Source of the DNA: Micromonospora sp. CPCC 205371
GTDB lineage: Bacteria > Actinomycetota > Actinomycetes > Mycobacteriales > Micromonosporaceae
DNA length: 49,172 bases
Reading direction: 5' to 3'
Assembly (NCBI RefSeq): GCF_026130045.1
Contig: NZ_JAIBNX010000039.1
Span: 1-49,172, forward strand
Under the pieces are notes generated by a model. The model did not search any database. It was given only the letters and a program-made list of their open reading frames with translations, and had not been told where the DNA came from. Both the position numbers and the translations under genes were made by a program. Of this stretch, positions 45,201 to 49,172 are shown one piece after another. The first letter of the stretch is position 1. Each line of letters opens with the position of its first letter.

Positions 45201-45574
45201 AGACCGCCGAGGCGTTCGTCGCCGCGGGCGTCTTCACCGCGGCCGAAAAGGACGTCGTCGTCGCCCGCGCCGCCAGCGCCGCACAGGAGCTGGCACCACC
45301 CGCCACCTGGTCCGTCGAGGTCCAGGCCCGCACGCAGTGCATCGGCGCCAGCGCCTACCTGTCGGTCAGCGTGCGCAACACCGACGACGTGCCGCTCACC
45401 ATCGAGATGGTCACGCCGTACGGCTCGCGGACGGTGGCCGACGTCGCTCCGGGCAAGTCCGCCTACCAGTCCTTCAACACGCGCCGCGCGACCGCGCCGG
45501 CCGGCACCGTGACCGTGACGGTCACCGGCGCGGTCGGCGCGGCGCCGGGGGCCAGCGACATCCGGACACCGTAG
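42215..45574 (+). CDS. Secreted GH127/GH146-type beta-L-arabinofuranosidase with inserted LamG domain
   Basis: 1119 residues. A Tat signal (FNRRQLLQASAL) ends at AQA. The catalytic (alpha/alpha)6 domain starts at about residue 60, is interrupted at about 183-400 by a LamG/concanavalin-like module (QWVHLAVTLSQTTGTLYVDGQPV), and resumes at HPGYVGAIPEDAV. Catalytic and zinc residues are present: GGAETCTTYN (Glu 652, Cys 654) and GTCCGGTG (Cys 722, Cys 723). Residues 1031-1119 are the shared C-terminal domain, but unlike the other two copies it lacks the terminal Cys. The GTG at 42215 has GGAAGGA upstream. It would release arabinose outside the cell; GH127 and GH146 are hard to separate by eye. 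Confidence 0.88.
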   Translation: MAQFDEVKFNRRQLLQASALSAGAVAGASGFVADSAQAAPDPGTAAAATAAAALGPGATAPVRPFELSEVRLGSGLLQEKRDRMKNFLRQYDERRFLVLFNNQAGRPNPAGVSVPGGWEDGGLLSGHWAGHYMTALAQAYADQGEAVYKDKLDWMVSELAACQAAITARMGTGGPGGEEPPEPQIDRVPGRYGNALRLNGPSMAQYVTLPQEAINQLTDFTIAAWVNLGSTQSWTRLFDFGQSTTVNMFLTPRAGVTGNVPRFAITIGGSGQEQRINGTAALPTNQWVHLAVTLSQTTGTLYVDGQPVGTNTNMTLNPSSLGNPGNRWIGRSQYGDPFLDATIDEFHIFDRALSQQELLSMMDSAAGGTGGGSIAWYRFDEDGGTTLRDASPNGRDGGIVVAQQGGESDWVPTHPGYVGAIPEDAVLRLGPPRWAVYGGNADTNTWAPWYTQHKIMRGLLDAYYHTGNTQARDVVVKMADWAHLALTVGDKNHPDYTGPITRDNLNYMWDLYIAGEFGGANEVFPEIYALTGEAKHLETAKCFDNRESLFGACVENRDILVVTPQNRPGRRRPERLHANTHVPQFVGYLRVFEHTGDQEYFTAAKNFFGMVVPHRMFAHGGAGGNYPGSNNNVELFQNRGNIANAIAQGGAETCTTYNLIKLARNLFLHEHDPVYMDYYERGLLNMITGSRADTATNSDPQLTYFQPLTPGAARSYGNTGTCCGGTGLENHTKYQETIYLRSADGTTLWVNLYAPSTLTWAEKGFTVTQQTTFPREERTKLTIDGSGPLDIKLRVPGWARKGFFVTVNGVAQSVDAQPGTYLTLSRTWAPGDTIEVRMPFSIRIERALDRPDTQAIFWGPVLLQILGNPGSGTFRELTLYRHLKRDGDYSRAAITHQSTTAAGDPYFTTHGLTLRPYHISDTQPVSSYFRRVEPTIVFGSIDTGVPNRKRNDGLPNYDVPVTGIPSPGTDGPTFLDLVWDHAPFPNHGAFVATVTQTAEAFVAAGVFTAAEKDVVVARAASAAQELAPPATWSVEVQARTQCIGASAYLSVSVRNTDDVPLTIEMVTPYGSRTVADVAPGKSAYQSFNTRRATAPAGTVTVTVTGAVGAAPGASDIRTP

Positions 45575-45603
45575 CCCGCCGGCCGCGGCGCATAAAGAGG
45601 TGG

Positions 45604-45624
45604 GGCCGCCGCAAAGGCGGTGCC
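45604..45624 (+). terminator. Small hairpin after the surface-enzyme operon
   Basis: CCGCC (45606-45610), loop GCAAA, GGCGG (45616-45620), extended by imperfect pairs. It lies 32 nt after the GH127 stop and before the metG leader, so it may end the operon. Confidence 0.4.
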
Positions 45625-45635
45625 AGGATGGAGGC

Positions 45636-45695
45636 ATGCAGCCACGCCATGAGCGGATGATGGGCCCCTCCCGGGGCCTGCTCGGCGTGCGCTAG
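45636..45695 (+). CDS. Putative Met leader peptide of metG
   Basis: A 19-codon frame, MQPRHERMMGPSRGLLGVR, ends at TAG 45693-45695, 78 nt before the methionyl-tRNA synthetase gene. It carries Met at positions 1, 8 and 9, the last two as consecutive ATGs. AGGA lies 7 nt before its ATG. A 6-bp hairpin, GGCCCC/GGGGCC (45663-45668 with 45673-45678), begins right after the Met-Met codons, so a ribosome stalled there would melt it. This layout fits ribosome-mediated attenuation responding to charged tRNA-Met. It is too short to prove by composition. Confidence 0.6.
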   Translation: MQPRHERMMGPSRGLLGVR

Positions 45696-45704
45696 CGCGG
45701 ATTT

Positions 45705-45742
45705 CCACGACCAGACCCCGCCCGGCGGGCGTCTGGTCGTGG
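45705..45742 (+). terminator. Attenuator hairpin before metG
   Basis: CCACGACCAGAC (45705-45716) and GTCTGGTCGTGG (45731-45742) form a perfect 12-bp stem; the 14-nt loop is itself GC-rich. It starts 10 nt after the leader-peptide stop. Downstream, GCCTCCCGCC (45742-45751) can pair with the ribosome site region GGCGGAGGAGGC (45759-45770), an alternative fold that would hide the start of metG. Confidence 0.65.
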
Positions 45743-45773
45743 CCTCCCGCCGTCGTGGGGCGGAGGAGGCATC

Positions 45774-47198
45774 ATGCGTTTCTACGTGACCACCGCGATC
45801 CCGTACGTCAACGCCGCCCCGCACCTCGGCCACGCGCTGGAGTTGGTGCAGGCGGACGTGCTCGCACGGCACCGGCGGCTGCGCGGCCACCAGGTGCGGT
45901 TCCTGACCGGTACGGACGACAACGCGGTGAAGAACGTCCAGGCCGCACGCGCCGCCGGCGTGCCGGTGCGCGAGTTCGTCACGGCCAATGCGGCGCGCTT
46001 CGCGGCGCTGCGCGAGCCGCTCGCGCTGTCGTTCGACGACTTCATCGCGACCAGCGCCGATCACCGACATGCCGAGGGGGTACGCCGGCTGTGGCGCGAG
46101 TGTGCGGCGGCTGGTGACTTCTACCGGCGTACCTATCGGGGACTCTACTGTGGCGGGTGCGAGCAGTTCTACCAGCCCGACGAGCTGGCCGGCGGGGCGT
46201 GCCCGGAGCACGGCACCGAGCCAGAAGCCGTCGAGGAGGAAAACTGGTTCTTCCGGCTGTCGCGCTATCAGGACACGATCCTGCGGGCGCTGGAGTCCGG
46301 CCGGGTGCGGGTCGTGCCGGAGGCTCGCCGCAACGAGGTGCTCGCCTTTGTCCGAGGTGGACTCGCCGACTTCAGCGTGTCCCGCCCAGCGGCACGGGCC
46401 GGTGGCTGGGGGATCGGCGTGCCCGGCGACCCGTCGCAGGTCGTGTACGTATGGTGGGACGCGCTCGCCAACTACGTCACCGCGCTGGGCTACGGTACGG
46501 GTGACGCCGCATACCGTACATGGTGGACAGACGCGGACGAGCGCGTTCACGCCATAGGCAAAGGGATCGTCCGCTTTCACGCCGTGTATTGGTTGGCGCT
46601 GCTGCTGTCCGTGGGGCGGTCGCTGCCCACCACGATCGTGGTGCACGACTACCTCACCGTCGACGGCGCCAAGATAGCCAAGAGCGCAGGCAACGCGGTC
46701 GACCCGGCCGCGCTGGTCGACCGGTGGGGCAGCGACGCGCTGCGTTGGTGGCTACTGGCCGACGTGGCCCCGGTAGGCGACACCGACTTCACGACCGAGC
46801 GCCTGGTCCGCCGCGCCAACCAAGACCTGGCGCACGGGATCGGCAACCTGGTTCACCGCACGACGAGCCTCGTGCGCCGGCACCGGGGTGGCGGCGTACG
46901 CGAGGTCCCGGGTGTGGGCACCAATCTGCCGCGCCAAGTCGACCAAGCGCTGGAGCGGTACGACTTCCGCGCCGCGACACGCGCGTTCACCGTGACCGTC
47001 GACGGGGCCAACCGGCTCATCGAAGCCAAGCGCCCGTGGGAGGCTTCCGAGGAGGTCGATGTCGTGCTGGGCACCCTGCTGCACACCTGCCGGGTACTGG
47101 CGACGGAGCTGGAGCCATTCCTCCCCGCCGGAGCGAAGCGGCTAAGCCGCCAACTGACCGGCGAAGCGTCGGGCCCAGCGTTCCCCCGCTGGGAGTAA
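45774..47198 (+). CDS. metG: Methionyl-tRNA synthetase, short form
   Basis: 474 residues charging tRNA-Met with methionine. The class I signatures are PHLGHA (residues 16-21) and DGAKIAKSAGN (KIAKS at 300-304 in place of KMSKS). A single zinc knuckle, YCGGCEQFYQPDEL...CPEHG, sits in the connective domain. VYVWWDALANYVTALGY and GKGIVRFHAVYW are classical MetRS motifs. It lacks the C-terminal tRNA-binding extension of longer forms. The altered KMSKS loop and compact size suggest it may be a second, accessory MetRS rather than the housekeeping copy; this cannot be settled from the window. GGAGGAGG precedes the ATG. Confidence 0.9.
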   Translation: MRFYVTTAIPYVNAAPHLGHALELVQADVLARHRRLRGHQVRFLTGTDDNAVKNVQAARAAGVPVREFVTANAARFAALREPLALSFDDFIATSADHRHAEGVRRLWRECAAAGDFYRRTYRGLYCGGCEQFYQPDELAGGACPEHGTEPEAVEEENWFFRLSRYQDTILRALESGRVRVVPEARRNEVLAFVRGGLADFSVSRPAARAGGWGIGVPGDPSQVVYVWWDALANYVTALGYGTGDAAYRTWWTDADERVHAIGKGIVRFHAVYWLALLLSVGRSLPTTIVVHDYLTVDGAKIAKSAGNAVDPAALVDRWGSDALRWWLLADVAPVGDTDFTTERLVRRANQDLAHGIGNLVHRTTSLVRRHRGGGVREVPGVGTNLPRQVDQALERYDFRAATRAFTVTVDGANRLIEAKRPWEASEEVDVVLGTLLHTCRVLATELEPFLPAGAKRLSRQLTGEASGPAFPRWE

Positions 47199-47253
47199 TG
47201 CGGCGTCGAGAACCCGCATGCCCAGTCCTTCCAGCGTGCCCGATGCTCCGCTG

Positions 47254-47676
47254 TCATCGCACGTCTGGGAGCGCGTCGACCCGTCGCTCGGCCAGATCCG
47301 GTAGGTGTCGCGCGGCCGCGACGAAATCGTTGTCATCGTGCAGGATTACAAGCCCTCGCATCGCCGCACATGCACACACCAGCAGGTCCACACATGAAAG
47401 CGCGCGGTGCACACCAGCCCGCAACAACCTGTACTGAGCCGACTCGACCCATTGCCAGGCCGCCTTCGGCACCGCGACGTCAGGGTACAAATCAACGAAC
47501 ATCGCGGTCATCTGCTCATATTCGTCGAGGTTGCGAGCGGACCGCCGGAACTCGGTCCGCTGCGGCTGGCACGACCCGATCGCGTGGTCAGAGATCACAT
47601 CTGCCCAGGCAGCCCGGATGCCCGGTTCGCGCAAGAGACGCCAGATGGCCGATGAGTCGGCCAGGTAGCGAATCAC
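47254..47676 (-). CDS. VapC-family PIN-domain toxin
   Basis: 140-residue ribonuclease toxin. The PIN acidic residues are visible: Asp 7 (YLADSSAI), Glu 42 (RTEFRRS), Asp 97 (SCVDLLVCA) and Asp 115/117 (LHDDNDF). VapC toxins cut tRNA or rRNA when not held by antitoxin. The GTG start overlaps the antitoxin stop by 4 nt (GTGA), typical of vapBC operons. It converges on metG. Confidence 0.9.
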   Translation of the reverse strand: MIRYLADSSAIWRLLREPGIRAAWADVISDHAIGSCQPQRTEFRRSARNLDEYEQMTAMFVDLYPDVAVPKAAWQWVESAQYRLLRAGVHRALSCVDLLVCACAAMRGLVILHDDNDFVAAARHLPDLAERRVDALPDVR

Positions 47677-47894
47677 GCGGTCGGCGCTTTGGTCGCCGCA
47701 CGCATCTCCTGCCAGCCTTCGTAGTCCCAACCCTGTGCGACCGCCGCGTAGTGATCAAGCGCGGCAATCCGACGGTGACGAGCCGCGTATTCGCGGAGCG
47801 CCAGGTTCACGGTTTCCTTCTTGCTCTTTGCCCCCGACAGCCGCATCGCCTCGCCGAGCGCTTCGTCATCGAGATCAATTTGAGTCACAGTCAT
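47673..47894 (-). CDS. VapB-family antitoxin
   Basis: 73 residues. The N-terminal ribbon-helix-helix (TQIDLDDEALGEAMRLSGAKSKKETVNLALREYAARHRR) binds DNA. The C-terminal tail (HYAAVAQGWDYEGWQEMR) should wrap the toxin. ATG 47894 has AGGAG 6 nt upstream. The inverted repeat at 47912-47932 is its probable operator for autorepression by the VapBC complex. Confidence 0.9.
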   Translation of the reverse strand: MTVTQIDLDDEALGEAMRLSGAKSKKETVNLALREYAARHRRIAALDHYAAVAQGWDYEGWQEMRAATKAPTA

Positions 47895-47911
47895 CAGGAC
47901 TCCTGTTGGCA

Positions 47912-47932
47912 ATGTATGTCAGGCTCATACAT
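47912..47932. promoter_or_regulatory. vapBC operator
   Basis: ATGTATG (47912-47918) and CATACAT (47926-47932) are a perfect 7-bp inverted repeat with 7-bp spacer, 18 nt upstream of the vapB start. Confidence 0.6.
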
Positions 47933-48049
47933 CACCAACATACCATGCACCCCCGGAGTCTCGGCGACGGGCCGTCGCCTGGCCCGGCCGAGCGTTGGCG
48001 CGGTGCCGGGACGCGCGAAGCGCGAGCCTCGATCAAGGAAGACCGCATG

Positions 48050-48106
48050 GATCAAGGGCAAATACACGCGGTTTTGAGATCGAACCGCGTGCGTTTGCCC
48101 TTGATC
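48050..48106. repeat. Large intergenic palindrome
   Basis: The arms 48050-48073 (starting GATCAAGGGCAAA, ending CACGCGGTT) and 48083-48106 (ending TTTGCCCTTGATC) pair over 24 bp with two mismatches and a 9-nt loop. A third GATCAAGG copy is at 48031. It lies upstream of vapB and downstream of the DUF1990 stop (48144). It may be a terminator or a REP/MITE-like dispersed element; copy number in the genome would decide. Confidence 0.7.
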
Positions 48107-48143
48107 GACGGGAAGGGGCCGGCGGGGGCGGGGGGCCGGGGCG

Positions 48144-48674
48144 CTACAGCAGGGAGCGGAGGGCGGTGGCGTAGCGGTCGGTGACCAGGGCCTGGACACG
48201 GCGTGCCAGCGGGCCGCCCAGGCGGGTGAGCAGGGTGGCCGGCCGGGAGAACGCCCTGATCAGCAGCCGCACGGTGCCGTCGCCGTCCAGCGTCACCAGG
48301 AACGCCTCCTCACCGCGCTCCGGGTGTCCCGGCAGCGTGCCGTATGCGAAGCCGCGCTTGTCCGGCTCGTCGACGCGGTACACGACCCGGCACGGCGCGA
48401 GCAGGCCGATCGGCCGCGGGCCGAAGCGCAGGGCGACCACCGCGCCGGGCTCGGCGGTCGGGGCGGACGCCGACACGGATAGTCCAGCGGCCCTGTGTAC
48501 CCGCCAGGAGAGCAGGGCCTCGGCCGCGGCGGTGAACGCCGCCCGCCCGGTACCCACGGTCACGTCGCGGTGCACGTGGTGGTACCCGGCGGGCAGCGTC
48601 GGCGCACGTGTGGCCCCATGCTCGGGGTAGGTCAGCTCGGCGGCCGCCAAGGCGGCCAACTGCTCAGGGTTCAC
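48144..48674 (-). CDS. DUF1990-family protein
   Basis: 176 residues. YHHVHRDVTVGTGRAAFTAAAEALLSWRVHRAAGL, FGPRPIGLLAPCRVVYRVDEPDKRGFAYGTLPGHPERGEEAFLV and the following beta strands are the DUF1990 pattern, related to the SRPBCC lipid-binding fold. The function is unknown. Its GTG start overlaps the stop of the Clp gene by 4 nt (GTGA), so the two are co-translated. Confidence 0.85.
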   Translation of the reverse strand: MNPEQLAALAAAELTYPEHGATRAPTLPAGYHHVHRDVTVGTGRAAFTAAAEALLSWRVHRAAGLSVSASAPTAEPGAVVALRFGPRPIGLLAPCRVVYRVDEPDKRGFAYGTLPGHPERGEEAFLVTLDGDGTVRLLIRAFSRPATLLTRLGGPLARRVQALVTDRYATALRSLL

Positions 48675-49172
48675 ACGAGCATTCTGTCCTCATCACGGAC
48701 CGTGAAGGCGAGCCCATCCCCGTCACGGTCGACGAGAACCCGCTGGCCGGGCCGCAACTCGTTGAAGAGGACGCGCTCCGCCAAGGCATCCTCGATCTCC
48801 CGCTGGACGAGGCGGCGCAGCGGCCGGGCGCCGAGCGCCGGATCGAAGCCCTTGGCCGCCAGGTACTCCTTGGCGTTGTCGGTCAGCTCGAGGCCCATAC
48901 CCTTGTCGCGGAGTCGGGTCTCGATCCGCCCGACCATCATGTCCACGATGGACAGCATGTCGGCCTGTGTGAGGCGCGGAAACACGATGACCTCGTCGAT
49001 GCGGTTCAGGAACTCCGGCCGGAAGTGCTGCTTCAGCGCGTCGTGAACCCTCCGTGTGTGATCGAGGGAAGGCGTCTGGAAACCGACGGGGATGCTGTTG
49101 GTGATGTCGCGGGTGCCCAGGTTGGTGGTCAGGATGATCACCGTGTTCTTGAAGTCGACGATGCGTCCCTGA
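48671..49172 (-). CDS. Clp-family AAA+ ATPase, C-terminal part
   Basis: Only the last 166 codons are present; the gene continues past the right edge. GRIVDFKNTVIILTTNLGTRDI, FRPEFLNRIDEVIVFPRL and GFDPALGARPLRRLVQREIEDALAERVL are the sensor-1, arginine-finger and D2-small regions of ClpC/ClpB. The sequence resembles ClpC more than ClpB, but the family cannot be fixed from this piece. It unfolds proteins for ClpP or disaggregates them. Confidence 0.9.
   Translation of the reverse strand, partial: QGRIVDFKNTVIILTTNLGTRDITNSIPVGFQTPSLDHTRRVHDALKQHFRPEFLNRIDEVIVFPRLTQADMLSIVDMMVGRIETRLRDKGMGLELTDNAKEYLAAKGFDPALGARPLRRLVQREIEDALAERVLFNELRPGQRVLVDRDGDGLAFTVRDEDRMLV

Noticed and set aside
41477-45637. 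1386-codon minus-strand open frame opposite GH127
   Set aside because: Same reason: the opposite strand carries a complete enzyme with zinc ligands and a Tat signal.
45575-45773. T-box riboswitch before metG
   Set aside because: No specifier-loop or TGGN antiterminator bulge pattern could be found; the leader-peptide model explains the region better.
1-49172. Insertion sequence, prophage or CRISPR array
   Set aside because: No transposase, integrase, phage gene or regularly spaced repeat was found.

Overview
This window is a high-GC actinomycete chromosome segment. The codon bias, the many Tat and Sec secreted glycosidases, the multi-domain discoidin/Ig enzymes and the two sugar ABC importers without an ATPase gene suggest a soil or plant-associated Micromonosporaceae-like organism. 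That placement is inference; there is no rRNA or marker gene here to prove it.

Layout. (1) About 1-9.7 kb: a galactan/arabinogalactan locus. On the minus strand lie a secreted-protein fragment, a GH53 endo-galactanase and a lipoprotein-permease-permease sugar importer. Divergent from it are a rare GH35-GH51 fusion glycosidase and a LacI regulator. (2) 9.7-21.8 kb: mostly ordinary accessory genes. These are a five-FnIII secreted protein, a gap gene coupled to a tetR gene, a LuxR/MalT-type remnant, a PPOX-class protein, a TPR-LuxR regulator, an alpha/beta hydrolase, a second TetR, a FAD oxidase divergent from a MocR regulator, a VOC protein and a GH43 enzyme. (3) 21.8-25.7 kb: a large secreted subtilase with a structured leader, then DoxX. 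(4) 26-45.6 kb: the richest region. A LacI regulator and its operators precede a second importer and an intracellular GH127. Then come five genes in one direction: a 1577-aa (alpha/alpha)6-type glycosidase, a GH43, a WxL-like surface protein, a DUF916 (WxLIP-like) membrane protein, and a secreted GH127-type enzyme with a LamG module inserted in its catalytic domain. The three secreted enzymes end in the same unnamed domain of about 90 residues. (5) 45.6-49.2 kb: a short methionyl-tRNA synthetase preceded by an apparent Met-Met leader peptide and attenuator, a vapBC pair, a large intergenic palindrome, a DUF1990 gene and the end of a Clp ATPase.

How the parts fit. Secreted GH53, GH43, GH127 and the MGH1-like enzyme would trim galactan/arabinan side chains outside the cell. 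Two binding proteins would capture the oligosaccharides. The cytoplasmic GH35-GH51 fusion and GH127 would finish galactose and arabinose release. Two operator types, TGTnAGCGyTnACA-like and CGAAAAnnTTTTCG, tie distant transcription units into regulons. The most novel idea is a surface-displayed arabinan/galactan-degrading assembly built on a WxL/WxLIP pair and a shared C-terminal module, which I have not seen described for actinomycetes.
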